From Flavobacteriales bacterium UBA6772 (lineage in GTDB: Bacteria > Bacteroidota > Bacteroidia > Flavobacteriales > UBA7430): 35,955 nt of DNA. The stretch is taken from assembly GCA_905182215.1 (NCBI GenBank), contig CAJJAI010000034.1, forward strand, positions 1-35,955. The letters are read 5' to 3'. Made by a program: the position numbers and the translations under genes. The notes beneath the pieces are model-generated. The model worked only from the letters and a program-made list of their open reading frames with translations. It did no database searches and was not told where the DNA came from. Shown in pieces: positions 1-9,830 of this stretch (position 1 is the first letter of the stretch; each line of letters starts with the position of its first letter).

Positions 1-586
1 GAGAGGTTGTATTTAGGTTTACATTGTATGCGATTAAAACATCACGTGCTGAAATTGCTGTAGCACCAGAATTCACTGCTTTTACAAATTCTGCAGGACC
101 AAAATCTGGCTTCCACTCAGGGTCAACCAATTTAGATTTTAATGCTTCGTATTCTCCTTTACGAACAACAGCAAGGTTTTTTCTTTCGTTTGAGGTAGCA
201 GCGTTTTCATAGAAATAACCAGGGATTCCCAATTCTCTACCTACTCGTTCACCTAACTTATGTGCATATTCTACAACCTCATCCATCTCTATGTTTGCAA
301 TTGGTACAAGCGGACAAACATCGGTAGCTCCCATACGTGGATGCTCTCCAGTATGTTTACTCATATCAATTAATTCAGAAGCTTTTTTAATGGCTAAAAA
401 TGCGGCTTCAATTACTTCATCCGGTGTACCTACAAAAGTTACTACTGTACGATTCGTAGCTTTCCCTGGATCAACATTTAGTAGTTTTACTCCATCAACA
501 GTTTCAATAACATCTGTGATTTGTTTGATCACTGCCATGTCGGATCCTTCCGAGAAATTTGGCACACACTCTATAAGTTGTTTCAT
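1..586 (-). CDS. ftcD: Glutamate formimidoyltransferase, partial (C-terminus runs off left edge)
   Basis: Manual reverse translation from ATG at 586: MKQLIECVPNFSEGSDMAVIKQITDVIETVDGVKLLNVDPGKATNRTVVTFVGTPDEVIEAAFLAIKKASELIDMSKHTGEHPRMGATDVCPLVPI..., characteristic of the FtcD N-terminal domain. Open to the window edge, so absent from the ORF track. Confidence 0.9.
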   Translation of the reverse strand, partial: MKQLIECVPNFSEGSDMAVIKQITDVIETVDGVKLLNVDPGKATNRTVVTFVGTPDEVIEAAFLAIKKASELIDMSKHTGEHPRMGATDVCPLVPIANIEMDEVVEYAHKLGERVGRELGIPGYFYENAATSNERKNLAVVRKGEYEALKSKLVDPEWKPDFGPAEFVKAVNSGATAISARDVLIAYNVNLNTTS

Positions 587-760
587 CTGTAGGTCAAAAA
601 AAATTAGACGGCTAAGGTACTATTTGAAATCCTCATTTTGTAGGATATGAATTATCTTTTTATGATGCAGTTTCATGGTGTTTTATATTGTCTTCTGATT
701 CCTTCTAACTTCTTTTTTGTATCTTCGCGCGCTTAATAACTCTCTATAAATCAAAGAAAA

Positions 761-2350
761 ATGAAGTCTTCATTCGAATTTATTGATAAAAATCAAGGTA
801 GCGTAAAAGACGATGTCTTATCTGGACTAACAGTGGCTTTAGCCTTAGTCCCAGAAGCTGTAGCTTTTGCTTTTGTAGCCGGTATTTCACCAATCGTTGG
901 TTTATATGGTGCTTTTATGATGGGCTTAATCACGGCTATTTTCGGTGGACGTCCAGGTATGATTTCTGGTGCTACAGGAGCTTTAGCTGTTGTAATGGTT
1001 AGTTTAGTAGCCGAAGGGAATGCAATGGGTGAAGCTGGTGCCATGATGGGACTTCAGTATTTATTTGCTACTTTAATTTTAACAGGTATTTTTCAGGCTG
1101 CTGCAGGATTCTTTAAAATGGGAAAATTTGTACGTATGATTCCTCATTCTGTAATGATGGGATTTGTAAACGGATTAGCAATCGTAATTTTCACTTCTCA
1201 ATTGGGAATGTTTAAAAGCGAAGGTGAATGGTTAGTAGGATCTCCTTTATATGTGATGTTAGGATTGGTTGGTTTAACAATGGGTATTATGTACTTCTTA
1301 CCTAAGCTTACCAAAAAACTTCCTGCTGCATTAATCGCAATTATTACAGTTTCTTTAATTGTAGTTTTTGGTGAGGTTGATACAGAAACAGTAAAATCGT
1401 TTATTGTTGCCGGTGGTGGTGACGGAATAAAAGCAGGTCTTCCTTCTTTTAATATTCCAATGATTGATTTTTCTTTCGCTACACTAAAATTTATTACTCC
1501 TTATGCTTTAATTCTTGCAGCTATTGGTTTAATTGAGTCACTTATGACCTTGAATTTAATTGATGAGTTAACCGAAACTCATGGTAATGGAAATAAAGAA
1601 TGTGTGGCTCAAGGTGCTGCGAACATCGTAAACGGTTTCTTCGGTGGAATGGGTGGTTGCGCTATGATTGGTCAGAGTATTATCAATATTAAATCGGGTG
1701 GTAGAGGTCGATTGTCGGGAATTGTTGCTGCTTTATCTCTTCTTTGTTTTATCCTGTTTGCTTCAGCTTATATAGAAATGGTGCCAATTGCTGCTTTAGT
1801 CGGGGTGATGTTTATGGTAGTTATTGGAACTTTTGCTTGGAACACTTTTAAAGTGTGGAATAAAATTCCTTTAGCAGATATTATCGTAATTATTCTAGTT
1901 ACTGTATTAACTGTGTTATTCGATTTAGCACTTGCCGTTATTGCAGGTGTTATTGTAGCTTCTTTAGTTTTCGCTTGGGAAAATGCACTACGTATTCGCG
2001 CACGTAAATTTGTAGATGAGCACGGTGTAAAACACTACGAAATTTACGGTCCTTTATTTTTTGGTTCTATCGAGTTGTTTAATTCGAAATTTGAATTAGC
2101 TAAAGACCCTAAAGAAGTAATTATTGATTTTAAAGAGTCTAAAATTATGGATCAATCTGCAATAGAAGCGATTAATAAATTAGCTGAGCGCTACCAAAAT
2201 AATGGTAAAACAATCCACCTAAGACACCTTAGTAGTGATTGCGTTAAGTTGATTAAGAAAGCTGAGAAGATCTGTGATGTGAATGTATTAGAAGATCCAG
2301 ATTACTTTGTAGCTATCGATAACTATAACAAAGCGCTTGCTGGAAAATAA
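761..2350 (+). CDS. SulP family inorganic anion transporter with C-terminal STAS domain
   Basis: 529 aa; N-terminal GLTVALALVPEAVAFAFVAGISPIVGLYGAF, multiple TM segments, C-terminal STAS-like region (VIIDFKESKIMDQSAIEAINKLAERY). Confidence 0.92.
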   Translation: MKSSFEFIDKNQGSVKDDVLSGLTVALALVPEAVAFAFVAGISPIVGLYGAFMMGLITAIFGGRPGMISGATGALAVVMVSLVAEGNAMGEAGAMMGLQYLFATLILTGIFQAAAGFFKMGKFVRMIPHSVMMGFVNGLAIVIFTSQLGMFKSEGEWLVGSPLYVMLGLVGLTMGIMYFLPKLTKKLPAALIAIITVSLIVVFGEVDTETVKSFIVAGGGDGIKAGLPSFNIPMIDFSFATLKFITPYALILAAIGLIESLMTLNLIDELTETHGNGNKECVAQGAANIVNGFFGGMGGCAMIGQSIINIKSGGRGRLSGIVAALSLLCFILFASAYIEMVPIAALVGVMFMVVIGTFAWNTFKVWNKIPLADIIVIILVTVLTVLFDLALAVIAGVIVASLVFAWENALRIRARKFVDEHGVKHYEIYGPLFFGSIELFNSKFELAKDPKEVIIDFKESKIMDQSAIEAINKLAERYQNNGKTIHLRHLSSDCVKLIKKAEKICDVNVLEDPDYFVAIDNYNKALAGK

Positions 2351-2364
2351 AAATACTCCTTCAT

Positions 2365-2401
2365 AAAAAAGCCCTAAATGAATTTTCATTTGGGGCTTTT
2401 T
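2365..2401 (+). terminator. Rho-independent terminator after SulP gene
   Basis: AAAAAAGCCCTAAATGAATTTTCATTTGGGGCTTTTT hairpin followed by T-run, 15 bp after the stop codon. Confidence 0.8.
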
Positions 2402-2417
2402 GTGTCTTACACTACTA

Positions 2418-3856
2418 TTATTGCTTTATCAACTTTTCGGTACCGATTAATGTACCTTCAGAATACAACTGCAAAAAGTAAAGTCCAGAATTGAAACGAC
2501 TTATATTTAATTTGTTTTTGTCCTGAGAGTTCAACTCTTTGCTTAGCACAATCCTCCCAATACAATCGATAAGTACAAGGTCAATTGATTTATAACTTGT
2601 GTTGTTTAGATCAATCGTGACTACATCACTAGCAGGGTTTGGCATTACATTAATATCTGGGAAATAATTTTCAGTAATAGATGTATTACAAGATTGGGAT
2701 TGCATAAGAAACGCTAAAATTGCTTGAGTTATTGAAGGTACAGCACATTCATAATGATCGGAATATGGATCTATCTCAGTTTGTTCTACTGTGACTCCTT
2801 CTAGGTTGTTCATTGTTTGGAAAGCAACCATTGCATTTAAGTGTGTTACATGTTGGTCTCCTCCACAATAATAGAAGTTAATGGGTGCTGTTGGAGTCCA
2901 GTTTGTTAAGTCGTTGGCTTCCAAGGCTAGTCTAAATGGGTGTGAAGGATCTGTTAAAAAATCATTGTAAAACTCTGGATTTAATACATTTACTGGGTTG
3001 CTTGGCATAATTGCATCTATTTCACTACCACTATGGTATCCATCAAAATATAATGGTAAAATAGAATCGTATGGACTTACAAATAAGCTATCGTAATCGT
3101 ATTCATTTAGTTCGGGGTATATATTCTAATAACTTAAAATTAAATAAGGCAAGTAGTAAGGTGCTGGGTAGTTCTCTCCATTTGTCAATAAATCTGTTTG
3201 TACACCAGAAACATCATAAGGTCCGGCCATTGGAATGGACGCTGTTATAATAAATTCTTCTATATTTTCTTCTTCTATAAGTTTTTGTAGTGCTAAAGTT
3301 GCGTGCCCTCTTTGTGAATATACGAAAATAAATAAATCATCATTTAAATAAATAGCATGATTTTCACAAAATTCTCTTGTTGCTCTCAGCATTTCCAGAG
3401 AAGCTGAAGCTTCTGTTTCTGAATGGATATAAGGATGAAGTCCTGGAGAATCACCCATACCTAAGTAATCAGGCAAGGCTACTACAGATCCAATTATTGC
3501 TGAAGCATAGTAACCAATCGAAGCTTCATTGCTTAGCCTCGATGGTACATTCTCTTTGAGTGTTTCTGTACCATGTAAATAAGTTGTTAACCCCAAGAGC
3601 AATTATTGTTGCTAGGAACAACTATCAATCCTGAAGCGATACTTTCATCGCCATTTATATCATTTGTTAGGTATTGAATTTTATAGGCATCTATTCCGTA
3701 TTGAACAATCGGTAAAGACGTCATTTCTATCAGTTCTAATTGACTGACACTATTTATTAGAGTGTCTGAGATGAGTACTTGTACCTTAACTTTTGAATGA
3801 AGTAATACGTTTAAACTTATGAAACTTATTACAAAGACAATTCGTCTGATATCCAT
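2418..3856 (-). pseudogene. Decayed secreted lipase-like alpha/beta hydrolase with T9SS sorting domain
   Basis: Three consecutive ORFs (3587-3856, 3126-3602, 2418-3008) read as one protein if a one-base frameshift near GGGG (3591-3594) and an in-frame TAG (3126-3128) are repaired: ...GLIVVPSNNNCSxGLTTYLHGTETLKENVPSRL...PYLILSY*NIYPELNEYDYDSLF...MPSNPVNVLNPEFYND... C-terminus DINVMPNPASDVVTIDL...LIDCIGRIV...GLYFLQLYSEGTLIGTEKLIKQ is a T9SS type A sorting domain. Confidence 0.85.
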
Positions 3857-3942
3857 AATTTTTAGTTTTGTTACTGCAATATACAGTTTTCATAGTGTAA
3901 GTTTAAAGACTGTTTTAGTGAAAACATATACTATTTAACTTA

Positions 3943-3975
3943 AAAACCTCCTCCCGTAAACGAGAGAAGGTTTTC
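3943..3975 (-). terminator. Probable terminator downstream of E1 gene
   Basis: AAAACCTCCTCCCGTAAACGAGAGAAGGTTTT imperfect hairpin just past the stop of the 3997-6063 CDS. Confidence 0.55.
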
Positions 3976-3996
3976 AATATCTGAAAATCAATATAC

Positions 3997-6063
3997 TTAA
4001 TAATCCAAAATCTCTTTCATCACCTTTTCAACTTTACTCGCATTTGGAATCATTGTAGCTTCCAAAGTACTGTTAAGAGGAATAGCTGGTATATTTTCGG
4101 CACCTATAACTCTTACTGGAGCATCTAAACTTTCGAAACATTCTTGTTGGATTTCTCCAGCAAGAGCTTGCGCAAAACCAAACCCTTTAGGCTCTTCGGT
4201 TACTACCAAACACTTATTGTGTTTACGAACCGAATTGAACATAGCCTCTCTATCTAGTGGAGCTAAAGTTCTTAAGTCTAAAATTTCTATTTGCCCTTTA
4301 TGAGATTTTGCAGCAGTATTCGCCCAGTACACACCCATACCGTAGGTAATTACTACTAAAGAGTTTCCTTCTTCAATGTGATTTAGTTCTGCTTCTAAAG
4401 CAATACGTGCTTTCCCAAAAGGAATCACGTAATCTTCGTCTGGCTCAACTGTCTTAGCACCTTCGGTACCTTTTATTTTAGACCAGTACAAACCTTTATG
4501 CTCCAGCATTATTACTGGATTTGGGTCGTAATAAGCAGCCTTCATCAAGCCTTTTAAATCTGCTCCTGTAGATGGGTAAGCCACTTTAATACCACGAATA
4601 TTGGTAAGTATAGATTCCACAGAAGAAGAGTGGTAAGGTCCACCAGAACCATAAGCTCCAATAGGCACACGAATGATAGTACTTACAGGCCATTTACCAT
4701 TCGATAAATAGCATGAACGACTTACCTCTGTAAAGAGTTGGTTGAGTCCAGGCCAGATATAATCGGCAAACTGAACTTCCACTATAGGTTTACAACCTGC
4801 GGCAGACATCCCCACGGTAGAACCAATAATAAAGGCTTCCTGAATAGGAGTGTTGTATACGCGGTCGTTACCAAATTTTTGAGCTAGTGTAGCCGCTTCG
4901 CGGAATACACCACCCAAACGGTGACCAACATCTTGTCCGTATAAAAGTGATTCTGGATGCTTTGCCAAGATTTCTTGGATGGCAAATAAAGCAGAGTCAA
5001 CCATTACCGTTTTTTCTTTTCCAGCTGGAGCTCGTTCTCCTTTTTCCTCCGTAATTGGAGTAGGAGCGAAGTCGTGTGTAAATAAATCTTCCGGTGTAGG
5101 ATCATCAGCTAGTAAAGCTCTATCGTATTCCGACTGCACAAAAATTGCAGCTTCAGCATCTATCGCATCAATATCTTTTTGAGTAAACCCATTGCCCAAT
5201 AATTGTTGAATTAATATTGGTAATGGATCTCTTTGCTCGTGTTCTTCTAAATCGTCGCGGTACCATTCTTTACGAACCCCAGAAGTGTGGTGTCCTAAAA
5301 GCGGTACTTTTGCGTGAATAAGAAATGGACGACGTTCTTTACGAATCGTTTCGATAACTTCTTGTACTGTATTGTATGATTCTATAAAGTCATTCCCTTC
5401 GATGGTTCTTAGCTCAATTCCTTTAAATCCTTGAATGTATTGTGATACATCGTTGGCGCGAATTTCGGAAGCGTGTGCAGAAATATCCCATTCGTTATCT
5501 TGTACTAAAAAGATGATTGGGAATTGTTTCAGAGCAGTCATGTGAAGTGCTTCAGAAATCTCTCCTTCGGTCATCGCTGCATCACCAATTGAACAAACGA
5601 CTACGGGCATATCCTTGCCGTAATCTTTCGCTAAATTTTGTTGTTCTAAATATTGAATACCCATAGCTACCCCAGCAGTAGGAATGGCTTGCATTCCTGT
5701 AGCAGATGATTGGTGTGGGATTTTCGGCATATCATCCCTGTTTAAAGAAGGATGTGAATAATAGGTTCTACCTCCCGAAAAAGGATCGTCTTTTTTAGCC
5801 AATAATTGCAACATCAAATCGTAAGGTTGCATTCCAATTCCCAGTAAAATTGAGTCATCGCGATAATAAGGCGATACCCAATCTTGTGGTAATAATTGCA
5901 TACCCATTGCCAACTGAATGGCTTCGTGACCTCGAGAAGTTGCATGAACATACTTACTTGTAACAGAAGCATTCGCCTCGTACAAATCTGCCATTGCACG
6001 TGCTGTGCTCATTAGCTTGTATGCTTCTTTTAAAGTCTTTTTATCGATAGCTTTTTTAGCCAT
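3997..6063 (-). CDS. 2-oxoacid (branched-chain type) dehydrogenase E1, fused alpha and beta subunits
   Basis: 688 aa. N-half has the TPP-binding E1-alpha motif (CSIGDAAMTEGEISEALHMTALKQFPIIFLVQDNEWDIS). C-half is E1-beta (ALFAIQEILAKHPESLLYGQDVGHRLGGVFREAATLAQKFGNDRVYNTPIQEAFIIGSTVGMSAAGCKPIVEVQFADYIWPGLNQL). Confidence 0.92.
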   Translation of the reverse strand: MAKKAIDKKTLKEAYKLMSTARAMADLYEANASVTSKYVHATSRGHEAIQLAMGMQLLPQDWVSPYYRDDSILLGIGMQPYDLMLQLLAKKDDPFSGGRTYYSHPSLNRDDMPKIPHQSSATGMQAIPTAGVAMGIQYLEQQNLAKDYGKDMPVVVCSIGDAAMTEGEISEALHMTALKQFPIIFLVQDNEWDISAHASEIRANDVSQYIQGFKGIELRTIEGNDFIESYNTVQEVIETIRKERRPFLIHAKVPLLGHHTSGVRKEWYRDDLEEHEQRDPLPILIQQLLGNGFTQKDIDAIDAEAAIFVQSEYDRALLADDPTPEDLFTHDFAPTPITEEKGERAPAGKEKTVMVDSALFAIQEILAKHPESLLYGQDVGHRLGGVFREAATLAQKFGNDRVYNTPIQEAFIIGSTVGMSAAGCKPIVEVQFADYIWPGLNQLFTEVSRSCYLSNGKWPVSTIIRVPIGAYGSGGPYHSSSVESILTNIRGIKVAYPSTGADLKGLMKAAYYDPNPVIMLEHKGLYWSKIKGTEGAKTVEPDEDYVIPFGKARIALEAELNHIEEGNSLVVITYGMGVYWANTAAKSHKGQIEILDLRTLAPLDREAMFNSVRKHNKCLVVTEEPKGFGFAQALAGEIQQECFESLDAPVRVIGAENIPAIPLNSTLEATMIPNASKVEKVMKEILDY

Positions 6064-6065
6064 TT

Positions 6066-6836
6066 TTATTTCTTCTTGAATTTGTTGATGGCATTACGAG
6101 TAAAGTCCGAAAGAACTAGCTTACCACTCATGGCAGCTCTTTCTAATAACAAGTTATCCCAGTGCTCTGTACCTTCCCAGAAAACTTTCTTGAGCATTTG
6201 CATTGCCTCAGGATTAGATTTTGAAAGTGTATTAGCAAGTTTTTCAATCGCAGAATCCATCTCATCTACAGAATCGAATATCTCTGTATACAAGCCTTTA
6301 TCCTTTGCCCATTGAGCTGTTTGCCACTCGGTAGCGTCTATTGTTAGTTGGCTCATTGCCGACATTCCAATTTTGCGTTCTACAGCAGGACCTACAACGA
6401 ATGGACCAATTCCTACAGCCAATTCACTCAGTTTTACTGAGGCGAATTTTGTAGCCATACAGTAATCTACTGCCGAAGCCATTCCAACTCCACCACCTAC
6501 AGCCTTACCTTGTACGCGACCGATAATTAGTTTCGGGCATTTACGAGCTGCGTTAATAACATTGGCGAATCCACTAAAGAATACTTTTCCTGTTTCTAAG
6601 TCATCAATACTAATTAATTCATCAAAAGAAGCACCCGCACAGAAAGCTCTTTCTCCAGCACTTTTTAAAATGATAACTGTAACCGTATCGTTTTCCCCAA
6701 CTTTAGTAATTGTATTGGCTAGTTCTTGCAATACTTTCCCCGGTAGGGAATTACTTAATGGATGGTGAAATTCAATACGTGCTATATTGTTTTCGATGGA
6801 TACATTTACACCACCTTGTTCTATAGGATTTCCCAT
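6066..6836 (-). CDS. Enoyl-CoA hydratase/isomerase family protein
   Basis: 256 aa; crotonase signatures AGERAFCAGASFDEL and GRVQGKAVGGGVGMASAVDYCMATKFASVKLSELAVGIGP. Confidence 0.9.
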   Translation of the reverse strand: MGNPIEQGGVNVSIENNIARIEFHHPLSNSLPGKVLQELANTITKVGENDTVTVIILKSAGERAFCAGASFDELISIDDLETGKVFFSGFANVINAARKCPKLIIGRVQGKAVGGGVGMASAVDYCMATKFASVKLSELAVGIGPFVVGPAVERKIGMSAMSQLTIDATEWQTAQWAKDKGLYTEIFDSVDEMDSAIEKLANTLSKSNPEAMQMLKKVFWEGTEHWDNLLLERAAMSGKLVLSDFTRNAINKFKKK

Positions 6837-6837
6837 G

Positions 6838-8886
6838 TTAGTTACTTTGATCTATTTTTTTAACCATTGTCAAGATCGTAGCGATTGCTACTGTTTCTCC
6901 AGTTTCGTCGAATACATCCACTAAGAATTTTACAATTCCTTTAGAGATATCTTCTTCATCACGTTTCTCTTGATTAACTTTTTGTTTTACTGTAAATCGA
7001 ACTCCTATGGTTGCACCTGCATAAACAGGTTTTACAAAACGACAATCTTCCAAACCATAGTTTAATAAAACAGGTCCTTTTTTAGCATCTACAAATAAAC
7101 CTGCTGCTGCCGAAAGAATGAAATATCCGTGCGCTACTCTTTCTTCGAAAATTGTTCCGTCTAAAGAAGTCACATCGGTATGTGCGTAGAAATGATCCCA
7201 TGAAACATTCGCAAAGTTTACGATGTCTCCTTCTGTAATTGTTCTCTTATGTGTAAATACAGTTTCACCAATTTCTAACTCTTCGAAATGCTTACGGAAA
7301 ACATGTACATTCTTTTCTATTTGCTCTGCTCCGTATTGGAATACATTGGTAACCTTAGTAATACTTGTAGGATGACCTTGAATAGCGGTGCGCTGTAAAT
7401 AATGCATTACACCACGCATACCACCCATTTCTTCACCACCACCAGCACGCCCAGGACCACCGTGAGATAATAGAGGCATAGGAGAACCGTGACCTGTACT
7501 TTCCTTAGCACAGTCTGCATTTAAGATTAAAATACGTCCGTGGTTTGCTGCTGCACCCATAACAAATTCTCTAGCGATTGTATCATCAGCTGTGATGATA
7601 GAACATACCAAAGAACCTTTACCCATTTTCGCTAATTCAATAGCTTCATCGATGCCTTTGTAAGGCATGATTGTACTTACAGGACCAAAAGCTTCAATAT
7701 TATGACAATCGGTTTTTGTAAATGGATCGTTGTTTAAGAATAGGATAGGTGATAGGAAAGCACCCTTCTCCTTATCGGCTCCTACAACTTCAAAATCATT
7801 CAAGTCACCGAAAACAATTTCTTGAGATTTTGCAAGCTCCAATACTCTTTCTCTTACTTCTTCTCTTTGCTCTAAACCAGCAAGCGAACCCATGCGAACT
7901 CCTTCTACTGCAGGATCTCCGATGGTTGTTTTTGCTAAACTTTTACCTAATGCTATTTGTACATCTTCTACCTTGTTGGCAGGAACGATAATACGACGAA
8001 TGGCAGTACATTTCTGTCCCGCTTTAACCGTCATTTCTCTTTGAACTTCCTTAATGAAAATGTCAAATTCAATATCTCCAGGATTTACATCTTCTCCTAA
8101 AACACAACAGTTTAATGAATCGGCTTCCATATTGAATGGCACAGATTCGTTGATGATATTTTCGTGAGATTTTAACATTCTACCTGTAGTTGCAGAACCG
8201 GTAAAGGTTACTAAATCTTGCGAGGTTACTGTCTCAAGAATTCCTCTTGCAGAACCACAAATCAACTGTAAAGAACCCTCTGGAAGAATCTTAGCATCCA
8301 CAATTTCCTTTACCATCAATTCTGTAACATAACAAGTAACAGTTGCAGGTTTTACAATTGCTGGAACACCTGCCAAAAGGTTTACGGCAATTTTTTCTAA
8401 CATTCCCCAAACTGGGAAGTTAAAGGCGTTTATATGAATAGCAACCCCTTGCTTAGGAACGCAAATATGCTGACCGATAAAGCTTCCACCTTTAGATAGT
8501 GGTGCGTGTTCGCCATCAACATAAAAAGTTTCGTCTGGGAATTGTTTTCTCAAACTTGCATAAGCAAATAGATTACCTATACCTCCTTCAATGTCAATCC
8601 ATGAATCTACTTTGGTAGCTCCAGATTGTGCACTCGATCCATAAAATTTATTTTTGATAGACATAAGGTGCAATGCCAATGCTTTTAGCATTCGTCCTCT
8701 TTCGTGGAAAGTCATTTTGCGTAATGTTGGTCCACCTACAGTACGCGCGTAATCCATCATTTCGCCGAAGTCCAATCCTTTACTGCTCGTTTCAGCGATT
8801 TTCTCACCTGTAACTGCATTAAATAAATCTTGTCCTTTTCCTTCTCCTGCGGTCCATTGCCCTAAGGCATAGTTCTTAAGTATCAT
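6838..8886 (-). CDS. paaZ: Phenylacetate degradation bifunctional protein PaaZ (aldehyde dehydrogenase + MaoC-like hydratase)
   Basis: 682 aa; ALDH domain (HINAFNFPVWGMLEKIAVNLLAGVPAIVKPAT, VTFTGSATTGRML, GQKCTAIRRIIVP, HGSPMPLLSHGGPGRAGGGEEMGGMRGVMHYLQRTAIQGHP) plus C-terminal MaoC-type hotdog domain (ITEGDIVNFANVSWDHFYAHTD...FEERVAHGYFILSAAAGLFV). Confidence 0.95.
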   Translation of the reverse strand: MILKNYALGQWTAGEGKGQDLFNAVTGEKIAETSSKGLDFGEMMDYARTVGGPTLRKMTFHERGRMLKALALHLMSIKNKFYGSSAQSGATKVDSWIDIEGGIGNLFAYASLRKQFPDETFYVDGEHAPLSKGGSFIGQHICVPKQGVAIHINAFNFPVWGMLEKIAVNLLAGVPAIVKPATVTCYVTELMVKEIVDAKILPEGSLQLICGSARGILETVTSQDLVTFTGSATTGRMLKSHENIINESVPFNMEADSLNCCVLGEDVNPGDIEFDIFIKEVQREMTVKAGQKCTAIRRIIVPANKVEDVQIALGKSLAKTTIGDPAVEGVRMGSLAGLEQREEVRERVLELAKSQEIVFGDLNDFEVVGADKEKGAFLSPILFLNNDPFTKTDCHNIEAFGPVSTIMPYKGIDEAIELAKMGKGSLVCSIITADDTIAREFVMGAAANHGRILILNADCAKESTGHGSPMPLLSHGGPGRAGGGEEMGGMRGVMHYLQRTAIQGHPTSITKVTNVFQYGAEQIEKNVHVFRKHFEELEIGETVFTHKRTITEGDIVNFANVSWDHFYAHTDVTSLDGTIFEERVAHGYFILSAAAGLFVDAKKGPVLLNYGLEDCRFVKPVYAGATIGVRFTVKQKVNQEKRDEEDISKGIVKFLVDVFDETGETVAIATILTMVKKIDQSN

Positions 8887-8917
8887 ATATTGTTCTAAAT
8901 CTCTTGTTTTTTTAAAC

Positions 8918-8944
8918 TAAAAAGCTCCGTATTAGGAGCTTCGC
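8918..8944 (-). terminator. Terminator of the alpha/beta hydrolase gene
   Basis: Minus strand GAAGCTCCTAATACGGAGCTTTTTAG: stem AAGCTCC/GGAGCTT followed by T-run. Confidence 0.7.
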
Positions 8945-9011
8945 AAGTTACGAAAATATGAGCGAATTTTTTATGGTTTTAATGGGTGCGATTAATCCAA
9001 AATACATCTCA

Positions 9012-9830
9012 TTATTTAAGCGTTTCCTCCAACCAATTTAAGGTAAACTCAAACACGTCATCTTTAGTTAAATCGTTGTGAGGCTCGTGTTTTGTGTTTT
9101 TGAAAATTTTGTAGGATACTCTTTCAGAATTAGAGAGAGCGAATTTTTCAGTTCCAGTCTTGCAAATTATTTGGTCATCTTCGCCGTGGATCATCAATGT
9201 ATTTACAGTTAGTTTATCAGCATTATCTAATGCCCATTTTCCTGCAGGGTAAAAGTCAGAAAATAAACGAACCGAAATTTGGTCGTGGTTCAGTGGATCT
9301 TCCGTGTAATCGATACATACTTGTTCATCTACTGAAAGATCGTTTTCGTCGAGTTTATTATTTTGTGTAAAACTTGGGTAAATATTATTCATAAGTTTTG
9401 CTAAGCTTAAGTCTACCATGCTCGGTTCTTTAGCTAATTGCATCCAAGCGGCAGACAAGATTGCCCCTTTTAAGTAATTCGGTTGTTTTTTGATTAGAAA
9501 ATTTACCAGAACATTACCACCAAAACTATGTCCATATAAAAATAAATGATGTTGAGGAAGCGTTTTTATAACACGTTCTAAATCATCTAAATTGTACTCT
9601 ATTCCAGCTGTGTGTCCGCGCTTTCCTTCCGACTTACCATGTCCGCGTTGATCGTAGCTGTATACTTGAAAGCCATTATCGGAATAAAATTTTGCGACAT
9701 GTGCATAACGTCCTTGGTGTTCTCCTAGTCCGTGAACGATGCAAATAGTGCCTTTGGGTTTTTTAGTATCGTTCCATTGATGTACGTGTAAGAAGAGCTG
9801 GTCTTTTGTTTGAACTTTGTATGAATGCAT
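9012..9830 (-). CDS. Alpha/beta hydrolase, monoacylglycerol lipase / lysophospholipase-like
   Basis: 272 aa; ICIVHGLGEHQGRYAHVAKFYSDNGFQVYSYDQRGHGKSEGKRGH and nucleophile elbow LYGHSFGGN; MHGEDDQI near the C-terminus. Confidence 0.88.
   Translation of the reverse strand: MHSYKVQTKDQLFLHVHQWNDTKKPKGTICIVHGLGEHQGRYAHVAKFYSDNGFQVYSYDQRGHGKSEGKRGHTAGIEYNLDDLERVIKTLPQHHLFLYGHSFGGNVLVNFLIKKQPNYLKGAILSAAWMQLAKEPSMVDLSLAKLMNNIYPSFTQNNKLDENDLSVDEQVCIDYTEDPLNHDQISVRLFSDFYPAGKWALDNADKLTVNTLMIHGEDDQIICKTGTEKFALSNSERVSYKIFKNTKHEPHNDLTKDDVFEFTLNWLEETLK

Noticed and set aside
291-650. 119-aa and 62-aa plus-strand ORFs at the left edge
   Set aside because: Opposite strand of ftcD, whose protein is clearly conserved; treated as shadow ORFs.
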